The notes under the pieces: model-generated
What the model was told of the DNA's origin: nothing
What the model saw: only the letters and a program-made list of their open reading frames with translations
The model's database searches: none
Shown: positions 8,980 through 21,742 of the stretch, piece by piece
Layout: each line of letters opens with the position of its first letter
Position numbering within the stretch: position 1 is the stretch's first letter
DNA from: Lentzea tibetensis
Lineage (GTDB): Bacteria; Actinomycetota; Actinomycetes; Mycobacteriales; Pseudonocardiaceae
Assembly: GCF_007845675.1 (NCBI RefSeq)
Contig: NZ_VOBR01000021.1
Coordinates: 62,001 to 126,000, forward strand
Length of the DNA: 64,000 bases
Direction: 5' to 3'
Made by a program: the position numbers and the translations under genes

Positions 8980-9621
8980 GTGCGCACCTCCAAGCCCGTG
9001 CTGGTCACCGCGATCGCCGCTGCTCTCGTGACGGCAGCGGGCATGGCGTACGCGTACGCCCAGCGTCCGTCAGCCCAGGACGAGGCGGGTGGCGACGCCA
9101 ACCTGCGGTGCGGGACGACCGTCTGCCAGTCCGTCATCGGTCGCGGCGTCGACGGCGACATGGTCGAGGCGCTGACCGGTGCCGGCGGCGGCCGGATCAG
9201 GGTGACCAACTCGTCCGGGGCGTTCTTCATCTTCGAGATGACGATCGCCGAGGCCGGCGCGAAGGTGGAGGGCGACAAGGCGCTGGAGTGCGCGACGGCG
9301 CCGTCGGTCGACGTGTGCCTGGTGCGCGGCACGAAGGGCGCCGACGTGCTCGGCGAGGCGCTGGTGCGGCGCGGCGGCGTGTGGAGCAGGGTGTCCGCCA
9401 CGTACCTGTCGACCGGTGCCTACCTGGCGCTGCACGACGTCGACAAGGACGGCGTGGTCGACGTCGTCGCCGTTCAGCGCGGCTGCGAGGGGAAGTGCGC
9501 GTTCACGCAGGTCTTCCGGGTGGTCGGCGACGACCTGGGCTGCACGCCGCCCGTCGACACGGCGGAGCAGGCCAACCGCACGCCGGAGCTGTCGCAGTTG
9601 CGCCCCTGTGCCGAGGCTTAG
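8980..9621 (+). CDS. Signal-anchored or secreted protein of unknown function
   Basis: 213 residues with an N-terminal hydrophobic segment (VLVTAIAAALVTAAGMAYAYA, about residues 7-27) that could be a signal peptide or anchor. The mature part has several cysteines, suggesting disulfides outside the cell, and a short DVDKDGVVDVVAV segment that resembles an FG-GAP/EF-like calcium loop. I recognise no family. Its start is divergent from accA3 (119 bp) and its 3' end overlaps the converging gene by 4 bp. Confidence 0.7.
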   Translation: MRTSKPVLVTAIAAALVTAAGMAYAYAQRPSAQDEAGGDANLRCGTTVCQSVIGRGVDGDMVEALTGAGGGRIRVTNSSGAFFIFEMTIAEAGAKVEGDKALECATAPSVDVCLVRGTKGADVLGEALVRRGGVWSRVSATYLSTGAYLALHDVDKDGVVDVVAVQRGCEGKCAFTQVFRVVGDDLGCTPPVDTAEQANRTPELSQLRPCAEA

Positions 9622-10013
9622 CAGTCCACGCGTCGGCTGCTCAGGCCCGAGAGCCCTCGGATGATGGCTTCGCGGCAGCGGGTCTCGCCGTCCACGTGCA
9701 TCCGCATCCGGAGGTAGACGACGCCGTCGTCCTTGCTCGTCCGGTCGACGACCTCGACCTCATCGCTGCCGACGAACTGCCCGGCGCGCGCGGCGGCGGC
9801 GACGTCGGAGAGGAGGCGCTGCTCGGCCCGGTCCACGTGGTCGGCGAACGGCCAGAACGGCACGCCGTACGCGATGGGGTCGCTGGCGAGCACCTGCCCC
9901 ACGCCCCACGACCCGGCGACAGCCCCGAGCACCGCGAGCACGGCGAGGATCCGCCGACGCCGGCCTTCGCGTCCCGATCCGCGTTCGGTCAGTACGAGTA
10001 CCCGGCGATTCAC
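9618..10013 (-). CDS. Small membrane-anchored protein of unknown function
   Basis: About 131 residues if the GTG at 10013 is used; ATG at 10049 and GTG at 10079 are in-frame alternatives, none with a clear ribosome site. A basic stretch (GREGRRRR) precedes one transmembrane helix (ILAVLAVLGAVAGSWGVG). The outer domain carries two cysteines near its end (TRCREAI and the terminal VDC) that could pair. No family recognised. It is divergent from maf and converges on the other anchored protein; both may act in the envelope. Confidence 0.6.
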   Translation of the reverse strand: MNRRVLVLTERGSGREGRRRRILAVLAVLGAVAGSWGVGQVLASDPIAYGVPFWPFADHVDRAEQRLLSDVAAAARAGQFVGSDEVEVVDRTSKDDGVVYLRMRMHVDGETRCREAIIRGLSGLSSRRVDC

Positions 10014-10082
10014 AACAAGAGCTTGCCCGCGCAACCGCCACACCCGCATCGGTAGTACTACGTGCTCTGACAAACTCACGCC

Positions 10083-10688
10083 GTGCGCGTAGTCCTCGCT
10101 TCCCAGTCGCCCGCCCGTCTCAACGTCCTGCGCTCCGCCGGGGTCGACCCCGAGGTGCGGGTGTCCGGCGTGGACGAGGAGGAGCTGCAGGCGTCACTCG
10201 ACAACCCGACCCCGGCCGAGATCGTGGTCGCCCTGTCGAACGCGAAGGCCGAGGTCGTCGCGACTTCCGTCGAGGGTGACGCGGTGGTGATCGGCTGCGA
10301 CTCCATGCTGGAGTTCGACGGCGAGGTCGTCGGCAAGCCCGCCACCGTCGAGGTCGCCCGCGACCGCTGGCAGCGCATGGCTGGCAAGACCGGCGTCCTG
10401 ATCACCGGCCACACCGTGCTGCGCGTGTCCGCGGGCGAGATCACCGCGCGCGCCTCGTCCGCCGAGCCGACGACCGTCCGCTTCGGCACCCCGACCGACC
10501 GCGAGCTGGAGGCCTACCTGGCGTCCGGCGAACCGATGCACGTGGCGGGCGCGTTCACGATCGACGGCCGCGGCGGCTGGTTCGTCGACGGCCTCGACGG
10601 CGACCACTCCAGCGTCATCGGCATCAGCCTCCCGCTGACCCGCCGCCTGCTGGCGTCCGTCGGGGTCTCGATCGCCGACCTCTGGTAG
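10083..10688 (+). CDS. maf: Maf-like nucleoside triphosphate pyrophosphatase
   Basis: House-cleaning enzyme that hydrolyses non-canonical or modified nucleotides to monophosphates. It has 201 residues, with the Maf start VVLASQSPARLNVLRSAG, the SNAKAEVVA segment, GCDSMLEFDG with the catalytic Asp, and GKTGVLITGHTV. GTG start at 10083. In many actinobacteria maf lies beside accE/accD; here a symporter and an AraC/VOC/UvrA operon sit between them. Confidence 0.92.
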   Translation: MRVVLASQSPARLNVLRSAGVDPEVRVSGVDEEELQASLDNPTPAEIVVALSNAKAEVVATSVEGDAVVIGCDSMLEFDGEVVGKPATVEVARDRWQRMAGKTGVLITGHTVLRVSAGEITARASSAEPTTVRFGTPTDRELEAYLASGEPMHVAGAFTIDGRGGWFVDGLDGDHSSVIGISLPLTRRLLASVGVSIADLW

Positions 10689-10704
10689 ATCCTCGTCACA
10701 TTTC

Positions 10705-10716
10705 CCCTGATCAGGG
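10705..10716. promoter_or_regulatory. 12-bp palindrome CCCTGATCAGGG after maf
   Basis: Perfect palindrome between maf and the symporter, flanked by TTTC and AAGG so that it extends imperfectly. With no loop it fits an operator better than a hairpin. It could control the symporter, which starts 150 bp downstream. Its core TGATCAGG also occurs in two hairpins elsewhere in the window. Confidence 0.35.
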
Positions 10717-10866
10717 AAGGTCTCGTCGTTGCTCGGGTGTTGAGCCTGGCGATGAACGAGTTGCTGACGCGTCGCCGTCACATCGACCTGGGTCGCAGGA
10801 CGACCGCGGGCTGTACGGGCTGAACCGCCCCCAGCCCTCGTTCGCTCATCCCCTGCAGGAGATCCT

Positions 10867-12159
10867 GTGTCGCTCGTCAGCACCTACCGCAAGCCGAAGG
10901 TATTCGGCACCGCCGTCCTCGCCGCCCTCGTACTGGGCGCACTCGCCGGCTGGCTCGGCAAGAACACCTGGGTCGCGTCCGCGCTCGACCGCATCGGTGA
11001 CGTCTTCACCAGCCTGTTGCAGCTCACCGTCATCCCGCTCGTCTTCACCGCGATCATCGTCGGCATCACGTCGCTGCGCGGCCTCGGTGGCGGGCGCACC
11101 GCCGCCCGGCTCGGCGGGAAGACCTTCCTCTGGTTCGGGATCACGTCCTTCATCGCCGTGCTCATCGGGCTCGCGATCGCGTTGATCTTCAAGCCTGGGC
11201 TCGGAGTGCAGGTGACGCCCAGCCAGGCCGCGGTCGACAAGCTCGCCGCTCGTGCTTCCGGGTCGTGGAGCGGACTTCTGGACAGCCTGATCCCGTCCAA
11301 CCTGTTCGCCGCCTTCACCGAGGGCGAGGTGCTGCAGGTCGTGTTCATCGCCGTGCTGGTCGGGTTCGCCGCCTACGCTCTGGGTGAGAAGGCCGCGCCG
11401 TTCGTCGCGTTGAACCAGTCGGTGTTCGACCTGGTGCAGAAGGTCGTCGGGTGGATCATCCTGCTGGCGCCGCTCGGTGTGTTCGGGTTGATCGGCAACG
11501 CCTTCGCCACCTACGGCAACGCGTTCGTGCGACCGCTGTTCTCGTTGATCGCCGCGGTGTACGGCGGGACGTTGCTCGTGTTGTTCGTCGTGTACCCGTT
11601 GCTGCTCAAGTTCGTCGGGCGTGTCAGTCCCGTTGAGTTCTTCCGCAAGGCTTGGAACGCCATCCAGTTCGCGTTCGTGTCTCGGTCCTCCGGCGCTACG
11701 TTGCCGTTGAGCCGTCAGGCTGCTGTGGACCTCGGGGTGCCTTCCAACTACGCGTCGTTCGCCGTGCCGTTGGGGACTACGACCAAGATGGACGGTTGCG
11801 CTGCCGTTTACCCCGCTATTGCGACTGTCTTCATCGCCAACCTGTTCGGGGTTCAGCTCGGGGTTTGGCAGTACGTGGGGATTGTGGCTGTCGCGGTGTT
11901 CGGGGCTCTTGCCACTGCCGGGACCACCGGGTGGTTCACCATGCTCACGCTGACGTTGAGTGTGGTTGGGTTGCCGCCTCAGGTGATCGCCACCGGTGTT
12001 GCTGTCGTGTACGCGATCGACCCGATCTTGGACATGATCCGGACTGCTACCAACGTCGCCGGGCAGATCACCGTGCCGGTGCTGGTGGCGCGGAGCGAAG
12101 GTCTGATCTCCGACGGTGCCCCTGAGGACGCGCCGGTGGCCGTCCCCGTGGCTGCCTGA
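10867..12159 (+). CDS. Dicarboxylate/amino acid:cation symporter (DAACS family)
   Basis: Sodium- or proton-coupled importer of acidic amino acids or C4-dicarboxylates, GltP/DctA-like. It has 430 residues, multiple hydrophobic helices, the SRSSGATLPLS re-entrant serine-rich motif and the TTTKMDG and NLFG segments that build the substrate and cation sites. The GTG start at 10867 follows AGGAG at 10858. No operon partners are close; the palindrome upstream may be its operator. It is accessory relative to the accA3/maf/accE order. Confidence 0.92.
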   Translation: MSLVSTYRKPKVFGTAVLAALVLGALAGWLGKNTWVASALDRIGDVFTSLLQLTVIPLVFTAIIVGITSLRGLGGGRTAARLGGKTFLWFGITSFIAVLIGLAIALIFKPGLGVQVTPSQAAVDKLAARASGSWSGLLDSLIPSNLFAAFTEGEVLQVVFIAVLVGFAAYALGEKAAPFVALNQSVFDLVQKVVGWIILLAPLGVFGLIGNAFATYGNAFVRPLFSLIAAVYGGTLLVLFVVYPLLLKFVGRVSPVEFFRKAWNAIQFAFVSRSSGATLPLSRQAAVDLGVPSNYASFAVPLGTTTKMDGCAAVYPAIATVFIANLFGVQLGVWQYVGIVAVAVFGALATAGTTGWFTMLTLTLSVVGLPPQVIATGVAVVYAIDPILDMIRTATNVAGQITVPVLVARSEGLISDGAPEDAPVAVPVAA

Positions 12160-12203
12160 CCTCCTGGTGCGGGGTGGTTGGGGCTCCCGCCCCTTGCCCC
12201 CGG

Positions 12204-12220
12204 CCGGGGCTCCGCCCCGG
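12204..12220. terminator. GC-rich hairpin after the symporter
   Basis: CCGGGGC-TCC-GCCCCGG forms a 7-bp stem. It lies in a 12187-12227 stretch made of related GGGGCTCC/GCCCC blocks, a repeat style common between genes in actinomycetes. It probably ends the symporter transcript. A second small hairpin (GCGCC-TTC-GGCGC) follows near 12280. Confidence 0.5.
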
Positions 12221-12330
12221 ACCCCGGCACCACCGGAGGCCTGTGCTTGCTTTTCGTAGATGGTTGCTTGGTGGTTTGTGCGCCTTCGGCGCTCTGGGTT
12301 CTTCTCGTGTGACATGGCACGATCACGCAC

Positions 12331-12774
12331 GTGACCAGCACACCTGCCGAGGCGCAGCGTCTGCGTGACCTCGCCCTGCTGCGCCGGGTCCGCGACCGGA
12401 TGGATCGGGAGTACGCGCAGCCGCTGGATGTCGAGGCGCTCGCACGTGGCGTGAACATGTCGGCGGGTCACCTCAGCCGCCAGTTCAAGCTGGCTTACGG
12501 AGAGTCGCCGTACAGCTACCTGATGACGCGGCGCATCGAGCGTGCGATGGCGCTGTTGCGTCGTGGCGACCTGAGTGTCACCGAGGTCTGCTTCGCGGTC
12601 GGCTGCCAGTCGCTGGGTACTTTCAGCACGCGCTTCACCGAGCTCGTCGGCATGCCGCCCAGTGCCTACCGGCAGGAGGCGGCGCTGGAGACCGAGGGCA
12701 TGGCGCCGTGCGTCGCCAAGCAGGTCACCAGACCGGTCAGGAATCAAGAAGCGCGGGCTTCGACCCCGACTTAG
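12331..12774 (+). CDS. AraC-family transcriptional regulator
   Basis: 147 residues, essentially one AraC/XylS DNA-binding domain with two helix-turn-helix units: the first around ALARGVNMSAGHLSRQFKLAYG (about 39-60), the second around VTEVCFAVGCQSLGTFSTRFTELVGMPPSAYR (about 84-114). There is no ligand-binding domain. GTG start at 12331. The VOC gene starts 10 bp downstream and UvrA2 follows, so it is likely the local regulator of that operon. Confidence 0.9.
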   Translation: MTSTPAEAQRLRDLALLRRVRDRMDREYAQPLDVEALARGVNMSAGHLSRQFKLAYGESPYSYLMTRRIERAMALLRRGDLSVTEVCFAVGCQSLGTFSTRFTELVGMPPSAYRQEAALETEGMAPCVAKQVTRPVRNQEARASTPT

Positions 12775-12784
12775 TGTTTCCGCC

Positions 12785-13195
12785 ATGGACGTCAACATTC
12801 ACGCGAGCTTCCTCCCGCACAACGACCCGGCCGCCGCGATCGCCTTCTACCGCGACACTCTCGGCTTCGAGATCCGCAACGACGTCGGCTACAACGGGAT
12901 GCACTGGATCACCGTCGGTCCCGCGAACCAGCCCGACACGAACATCGTGTTGTACCCGCCGGAGGCCACGCCCGGTCTCACCGACGACGAGCGCAGGCTC
13001 ATCACCGAGATGATGGCCAAGGGCACCTTCGGCAACGTCAGCCTGGCGACCAAGGACCTCGACGGCTACTTCGACCAGCTGCAGGCCAAGGGTGCCGAGG
13101 TCGTCCAGGAACCGACCGACCAGCCGTACGGCGTGCGCGACTGCGCATTCCGCGACCCCGCGGGAAACCTCATCCGCATCCAGGGACTGAGCTGA
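12785..13195 (+). CDS. VOC-superfamily (glyoxalase/bleomycin-resistance fold) protein
   Basis: 136 residues with a VOC fold: two beta-alpha-beta-beta-beta halves, AIAFYRDTLGFEIRNDV near the N-terminus and GNVSLATKDLDGYFDQL, then DCAFRDPAGNLIRIQG at the end. The conserved Glu of metal-binding members is not at the usual end position (IRIQG), so it may bind or sequester a ligand rather than catalyse. Tight placement between AraC and UvrA2 suggests a role in drug or DNA-damage resistance. Confidence 0.85.
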   Translation: MDVNIHASFLPHNDPAAAIAFYRDTLGFEIRNDVGYNGMHWITVGPANQPDTNIVLYPPEATPGLTDDERRLITEMMAKGTFGNVSLATKDLDGYFDQLQAKGAEVVQEPTDQPYGVRDCAFRDPAGNLIRIQGLS

Positions 13196-13204
13196 CGCGG
13201 ACAG

Positions 13205-15595
<2,391 letters not shown>

Positions 15596-15602
15596 CCGAA
15601 CC

Positions 15603-15634
15603 GACGGGGGCACCTGCGTGCAGGTGCCCCCGTC
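15603..15634. terminator. 14-bp hairpin between uvrA2-like gene and accE
   Basis: GACGGGGGCACCTG-CGTG-CAGGTGCCCCCGTC, perfect 14-bp stem with a 4-base loop, seven bases after the UvrA2-type stop and just past the converging accE stop. It likely terminates both transcripts. Confidence 0.88.
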
Positions 15635-15638
15635 GTCG

Positions 15639-15856
15639 TCAGCCTGGGAAACCCGAGGCGCGCCAGGCGCCCGGTCCGTGCTGCACGGGCCGCCGCACCA
15701 GCCGCGACCGATCCGCCCACGCGGACCGGCGCGCGGGTGCGTCGGCGGCCGGGGCGGCCGAGGCCAGCCCGGCCACCACGGCGGTCAGCGCCGCCAGCTC
15801 GTGGTCGTCCGGCGTGCCGCGCACCAGCCGCAGCAGAGGCCGCTCCGCTTCGCCGC

Positions 15857-15860
<4 letters not shown>
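15639..15860 (-). CDS. accE: Acyl-CoA carboxylase epsilon subunit
   Basis: 73-residue protein, below the size where simple gene calls are reliable. It has the AccE pattern: [23 protein letters not shown] at the N-terminus, a low-complexity Ala-rich linker, and a C-terminal [12 protein letters not shown]....[11 protein letters not shown] tail with the conserved tryptophans. In actinobacteria this subunit stabilises the AccA/AccD complex. Its GTG overlaps the accD stop by four bases (GTGA), so the two are translationally coupled. Confidence 0.9.
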
Positions 15861-17494
<1,634 letters not shown>

Positions 17495-17611
17495 GACCGG
17501 GCAGCCTAACGAGCCGGGCGCGTTCCGCACCGGATCAGTTGTCCAGGTCACGGGATGCGAGCCCCTCATCTCTTTTGGGCCGGCTCGCGCCGAGTCCAAT
17601 AGCCTTGCCCG

Positions 17612-18427
17612 GTGACCTCCGCACTCGACGCCGACGCCCTGCGCGCTGAGCTCGTCGCACCGCACGGCCCGTACTCCGCGCTGGACGTCGTGCCGACCAC
17701 CCGGTCGACCAACGCCGACCTGGCCAAGGCCGCCGTAGCGGGTGCGGCCGACCGCACCGTGCTGCTCTCCGAGGAGCAGACCGCGGGGCAGGGACGCCGC
17801 GGCCGCACGTGGTCGTCGCCACGCGGCGGGCTGTACCTGAGTGTGCTGTTCCGGCCGACCGACGTGCCCGCGCAGCGCCTCCCCTGGCTGAACCTGCTCG
17901 CCGGTGTCGCCCTGGTGCGTGTCGCCCGATCGTTGGAAGTTCCGGCGGCGCTGAAGTGGCCCAACGACCTGCTGCTCGGCTCCGCGCAGCGCAAGGGCGC
18001 GGGCATCCTCTCCGAGATCACCGCGGGCGTCGCGCAGGCCGTCGTCGTCGGCATCGGGCTGAACGTCGCGCCGCTGCCGTCGGACGTGCAACCCGCGCCG
18101 GGTGGACTGGAGCCGACGTCGCTCGCCGACGAGGGCGCCACCGCGGACCGCAACGCCATCGCGATCAGCCTGCTCCGCGAGCTCGGCGCGCTGGAGGCGA
18201 AGTGGCGCGAGACGGGCGGCGACCCGTTCGCGTCCGGGCTGCACGAGGAGTACCAGCAGCACTCCGCGACGGTCGGTGAACGCGTGCGCGTCGAGCTGGC
18301 GGGCGGCGTCCAGCTGCACGGCACCGCGCAGCGCATCGAGGCGGACGGCACGCTCGTCGTGCGCGCGCAGGACGGGACGGACCACGGCGTGTCAGCCGGT
18401 GACGTGGTGCATCTGCGCCGTGCGTGA
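17612..18427 (+). CDS. birA: Biotin--[acetyl-CoA-carboxylase] ligase
   Basis: Attaches biotin to the carboxylase through biotinyl-5'-AMP. It has 271 residues and no N-terminal helix-turn-helix, so it is a class I (non-repressor) ligase. [10 protein letters not shown], the biotin/AMP loop [30 protein letters not shown] and KGAGILSE are all present. GTG start at 17612. It is divergent from accD, the pair it serves, and is followed by a PH-domain gene in the order conserved in mycobacteria. Confidence 0.94.
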   Translation: MTSALDADALRAELVAPHGPYSALDVVPTTRSTNADLAKAAVAGAADRTVLLSEEQTAGQGRRGRTWSSPRGGLYLSVLFRPTDVPAQRLPWLNLLAGVALVRVARSLEVPAALKWPNDLLLGSAQRKGAGILSEITAGVAQAVVVGIGLNVAPLPSDVQPAPGGLEPTSLADEGATADRNAIAISLLRELGALEAKWRETGGDPFASGLHEEYQQHSATVGERVRVELAGGVQLHGTAQRIEADGTLVVRAQDGTDHGVSAGDVVHLRRA

Positions 18428-18441
18428 TTAGGGTTGGCCCC

Positions 18442-18966
18442 ATGGCCTACCCCGACGATCTGCTGAGCTCCGGCGAGCACGTCGTGATCCACAAGCACCC
18501 GCACTGGAAGATGCTCCTGCTGCCGGTGTTCTGGTTGCTCGTGGTGGTCGCCGCGGCCACGTTCCTCGCCGGACTGGTGAACGAGCAGTCCTGGGCGACG
18601 ATCGCGTGGATCGCGCTCGCCGTCGTCGCCGTGGTGCTGGCGCTGTGGCTGACGATCACGCCGCTGCTGCGCTGGCGCACCACGCACTTCATCGTGACGT
18701 CGGAGCGCGTGATGTACCGCGAGGGCGTCTTCAACCGCACCGGCCTGGACATCCCGTTGTCGCGCATCAACAGCGTCCGGTTCCAGCACAGCCTGCTCGA
18801 CCGGGTGCTCGGCTGCGGCACGCTGATCATCGAGTCGGCGTCCGACGAGCCGCTCGAGTTCGACGACATCCCGCAGGTGGAGAAGGTGCACACGCTGCTC
18901 TACCGCGAGGTCAACGACAACCCCGACGACGACTACCGCCCGAGGACGCTCGATGAGCGCGCGTGA
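18442..18966 (+). CDS. Bacterial PH-domain (bPH2) membrane protein
   Basis: 174 residues with two transmembrane helices (about 31-50 and 57-75) and a following PH-like domain: TTHFIVTSERVMYREGVFNRTGLDIPLSRINSVRFQHSLLDRVLGCGTLII. Function is unknown but the gene is conserved beside birA. I chose the ATG at 18442; a GTG at 18424 would overlap birA. Its end overlaps the next start by 14 bp. Confidence 0.85.
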   Translation: MAYPDDLLSSGEHVVIHKHPHWKMLLLPVFWLLVVVAAATFLAGLVNEQSWATIAWIALAVVAVVLALWLTITPLLRWRTTHFIVTSERVMYREGVFNRTGLDIPLSRINSVRFQHSLLDRVLGCGTLIIESASDEPLEFDDIPQVEKVHTLLYREVNDNPDDDYRPRTLDERA

Positions 18967-19879
18967 AGCCGGTCTGCCCGAGGTCGTCGCGTCCGGTGAG
19001 CTGCCGTCCGAGGTGACGATCTGGGAGGTCGGCGCGCGCGACGGCCTGCAGAACGAGTCGAACGTCGTGCCGGTCGGCGTGAAGCTGGAGTTCCTCGACC
19101 GCATGGCCTCCTCCGGTCTGTCCGTTTTGGAGGCCACGTCGTTCGTGCACCCGAAGTGGGTGCCGCAGCTGGCCGACGCGGCCGAGCTGCTGGCGGGACT
19201 GGAGCAGCGGCCGGGCGTGAGCTACCCCGTGCTGGTGCCGAACGAACGCGGGCTCGACCGGGCGCTGGAGGCCGGCGTCACGCACATCGCGATCTTCGCG
19301 TCGGCGACGGAGACCTTCGCGTCCCGCAACCTGAACCGCACGCTCGACTCCCAGTTCGAGATGTTCGAGCCGGTCGTGTCGCGTGCCCGCGCCGAGGGTC
19401 TGGACGTGCGCGGCTACGTGTCGATGTGCTTCGGTGACCCGTGGGAGGGCGCGGTGCCGCGCGAGCAGGTCGTCGCGGTCGGCCGCAGGCTGCTGGACAT
19501 GGGCTGCTCGCAGCTGTCGCTCGGCGACACCATCGGCGTCGCGACGCCCGGTCAGGTCGAGGCGCTGCTGGACGCGTTCGGCGACGTGTCCTCTTTGGCC
19601 GTCCACTTCCACGACACCTACGGCCAGGCGCTGTCGAACACGCTGGCCGCGCTGCGCCGCGGGGTGACCACTGTGGACTCGTCCGCGGGCGGGCTCGGCG
19701 GCTGTCCCTACGCGGAGTCGGCGACGGGCAACCTCGCGACCGAGGACCTCGTGTGGATGCTCGACGGGCTGGGCGTGAAGCACGGCGTCGACCTGGACCA
19801 GCTGGTCGCCACCAGCGCGTGGATGGCCGAGCAGCTCGGCCGTCCGTCACCGTCACGGGTGGTGCGCGCGCTCACGTGA
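18953..19879 (+). CDS. Hydroxymethylglutaryl-CoA lyase
   Basis: 308-residue HMGL-like TIM-barrel enzyme of leucine catabolism, cleaving HMG-CoA to acetyl-CoA and acetoacetate. VGARDGLQNE holds the metal-binding Asp, AVHFHDTYGQALSN the metal histidines, and GGLGGCPYAESATGNLATEDLVWML the active-site Cys loop that marks HMG-CoA lyase over related synthases. It overlaps the PH gene upstream and the GNAT gene downstream (GTGA), so all three are coupled. Confidence 0.92.
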   Translation: MSAREAGLPEVVASGELPSEVTIWEVGARDGLQNESNVVPVGVKLEFLDRMASSGLSVLEATSFVHPKWVPQLADAAELLAGLEQRPGVSYPVLVPNERGLDRALEAGVTHIAIFASATETFASRNLNRTLDSQFEMFEPVVSRARAEGLDVRGYVSMCFGDPWEGAVPREQVVAVGRRLLDMGCSQLSLGDTIGVATPGQVEALLDAFGDVSSLAVHFHDTYGQALSNTLAALRRGVTTVDSSAGGLGGCPYAESATGNLATEDLVWMLDGLGVKHGVDLDQLVATSAWMAEQLGRPSPSRVVRALT

Positions 19880-20421
19880 ACGTCGTCGAGCTGACTCCCG
19901 GCTCATGGCCGTTGCTGGAGGAGTTGTTCGCCTCCAGCAAGACCGTGACGTGGTGCTACTGCACGTGGTTCATGCAGACGTCCAGGGAGCTGCACGACAA
20001 CGACAACAAGGCGGTGCTCCGGTCGAAGCTGGGCCAGCCGATCGGACTGCTGGCCGTCGACGACGGCACGCCCGTCGGCTGGGTGGCCGTCGCACCGCGC
20101 GCCGCCTACTCGCGGCTGGCGAAGTCGAAGATCACCGCGCCGGTCGAGCCGGACATCTCGGACGTCTGGTCGGTGACGTGCTTCTTCGTGCACCGCACCG
20201 GCAGGCGCAAGGGCGTGACGAAGACACTGCTGAACGCCGCCGTGGAGTACGCGAAGGAACGCGGCGCGCGGGCCGTCGAGGGCTATCCGGTCGACACCGG
20301 CGGGAAGAAGGCCCAGCCGGGGGACCTCTACCACGGCACGCTGTCGGTGTTCCTCGACGCGGGCTTCAGCCTGGTCGAGCGGCGCGGGACGAAGCGGGCG
20401 CTGGTCAGTCGCGCGTGCTGA
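19876..20421 (+). CDS. GNAT-family acetyltransferase
   Basis: 181 residues. N-terminus VVELTPGSWPLLEELF, then CYCTWFMQ, a motif found in a group of actinobacterial GNAT proteins. The CoA loop is HRTGRRKGVTKTLLNAAVEYA, then an EGYPVDTGGKK segment. Substrate unknown. The GTG start overlaps the HMG-CoA lyase stop. Its last 17 bp overlap the converging MaoC gene. Confidence 0.85.
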   Translation: MNVVELTPGSWPLLEELFASSKTVTWCYCTWFMQTSRELHDNDNKAVLRSKLGQPIGLLAVDDGTPVGWVAVAPRAAYSRLAKSKITAPVEPDISDVWSVTCFFVHRTGRRKGVTKTLLNAAVEYAKERGARAVEGYPVDTGGKKAQPGDLYHGTLSVFLDAGFSLVERRGTKRALVSRAC

Positions 20422-20842
20422 ACAACCCGGTGCAGACGAAGCGGAACACGCATTCGTCGCCCCGGTGAGCGGTGCCCCGGAACTCCACGAGCCCGAGCCC
20501 CGGCTTGCTCTTCGACACGCGTGCGCTGAGCACCTCGAAACCGAAGGCGAGCGTGTCGCCGGGGAAGACGGGCGCCAGCCAGGACAGCTCGCGGCCGCCC
20601 GGCGAGCCCTGCGACGTCGAGTCGACCAGGATCGCGTCCGCGTAGGCGCGCATCCACAGCGACGCGGTGTACCAGCCGGAGGCGGACAAACCGCCGAAGA
20701 TGGACGCGCGGCCCGCTTCCTCGTCGAGGTGGAACGGCTGCGGGTCGAAGCGCTTCGCGAAGTCCAGCATCTCGTCCCGGTCGACGACCACCTCGCCCAG
20801 CGGGATGATTCGGCCTGCCGGGAGGTCTTCGAATGCGATCAC
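20405..20842 (-). CDS. MaoC-like (R)-specific enoyl-CoA hydratase/dehydratase
   Basis: 145-residue single hot-dog domain. IPLGEVVVDRDEMLDFAKRFDPQPFHLDEEAGRASIFGGLSASGW carries the hydratase catalytic pair (Asp and His in DPQPFHLDE) and the helix, followed by VFPGDTLAFGFEVLSAR. It hydrates trans-2-enoyl-CoA or acts on related acyl thioesters. GTG start at 20842 has no good ribosome site; a short leader is possible. Confidence 0.88.
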   Translation of the reverse strand: MIAFEDLPAGRIIPLGEVVVDRDEMLDFAKRFDPQPFHLDEEAGRASIFGGLSASGWYTASLWMRAYADAILVDSTSQGSPGGRELSWLAPVFPGDTLAFGFEVLSARVSKSKPGLGLVEFRGTAHRGDECVFRFVCTGLFSTRD

Positions 20843-20944
20843 CGCTAAAACGTAGCGAAAGACGTAACTGAATCGGCCTGGAACCGATCTACTGGCAACG
20901 ACGTCCAAAGACAGCACAGGGCTATGCGTGGGTGAGGGGGACCG

Positions 20945-21430
20945 GTGGACGACCACCGAGCGCAGGTCGAGGAGCTCCTCGCTGACTACCGGCGGAGCAG
21001 GGAGCAGCTCGCGACGGTTCAGCGCGAGCTGAAGGCGGTCACGGGGTCGGCGTCCAGTCCGGATGGGACGGTCACCGCCACCGTCGGTCCGAAGGGCACG
21101 CTGACCGCGCTGGAGCTGACCGACCAGGCCTACCGGAAGTACCGGCCGGAGCAGCTGGCCGAGCTGATCGTCCGCACCACCAACGCCGCCGCCGCGAAGG
21201 CCGCCGAGGGCACGAACAAGGCGCTCAGCGCCATCCTGCCCGCGAGCACGGACCCCTCCTCGCTGGTCGAGGGCACCGCGGACCTGCGTCCCGACGAGAT
21301 CGCACCGCCGGAGGCCGCCTTGGCCGCTGCCGCGCCGCGTCGTCGTCGTGACCACATCGACGACGACGAGGACTACGAGCAGCGGGAGAGCTGGCTCGAC
21401 TCCGAGCTGATCAACAGGAGGTCGCGGTGA
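20945..21430 (+). CDS. YbaB/EbfC-like protein of an ESX toxin operon
   Basis: 161 residues. The first 105 fit the YbaB/EbfC fold: long N-terminal helix, SPDGTVTATVGPKGTLTALELTD beta hairpin, then a C-terminal helix. A charged tail follows. Actinobacterial paralogues of this kind often head operons of WXG100 proteins and ESX-exported toxins; whether they bind DNA or act as adaptors is not settled. GTG start after GGGGG; the stop overlaps the WXG100 start (GTGA). Confidence 0.82.
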   Translation: MDDHRAQVEELLADYRRSREQLATVQRELKAVTGSASSPDGTVTATVGPKGTLTALELTDQAYRKYRPEQLAELIVRTTNAAAAKAAEGTNKALSAILPASTDPSSLVEGTADLRPDEIAPPEAALAAAAPRRRRDHIDDDEDYEQRESWLDSELINRRSR

Positions 21431-21741
21431 GCGGCTACGAGGCTGATCTCGAACGGCTCACCAGCGGGGCCACCGAGTTCAACGGGTTCGCCCAGACCGC
21501 GGGGGAGATCGCGTCCGGGCTGCAGGGCTTGCTGTCGGGCTTCGGCGCCTGCTGGGGCAACGACTCGGTGGGCCAGAGCTTCGCCGCCGGGCACGAGAAG
21601 CCGACCGGCGACACGTTCGGGGTGCTCGGTTCGCTGTCCGAGCAACTGGGGGGCATCGGCGAGAAGTTCGCCGCGACGGCGGAGACGTACCGCCACGTCG
21701 AGGAGAGCAACGCGTCGGCCATGAAGAGACTGGAAGGCTGA
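21427..21741 (+). CDS. WXG100-family small secreted protein
   Basis: 104 residues, the size of EsxA/EsxB. Two helices flank a WGND turn (FGACWGNDSVGQSF, a W-x-N/G variant) near residues 40-45. Such proteins dimerise and guide ESX export. It is coupled to the YbaB-like gene upstream and two bases from the toxin gene downstream, so it is likely the export partner of that toxin. Confidence 0.85.
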   Translation: MSGYEADLERLTSGATEFNGFAQTAGEIASGLQGLLSGFGACWGNDSVGQSFAAGHEKPTGDTFGVLGSLSEQLGGIGEKFAATAETYRHVEESNASAMKRLEG

Positions 21742-21742
21742 C

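Noticed and set aside
12187-12227. GC-rich repeat blocks as the end of an insertion sequence.
   Set aside because: No transposase nearby; such blocks are usual intergenic hairpins in actinomycetes.
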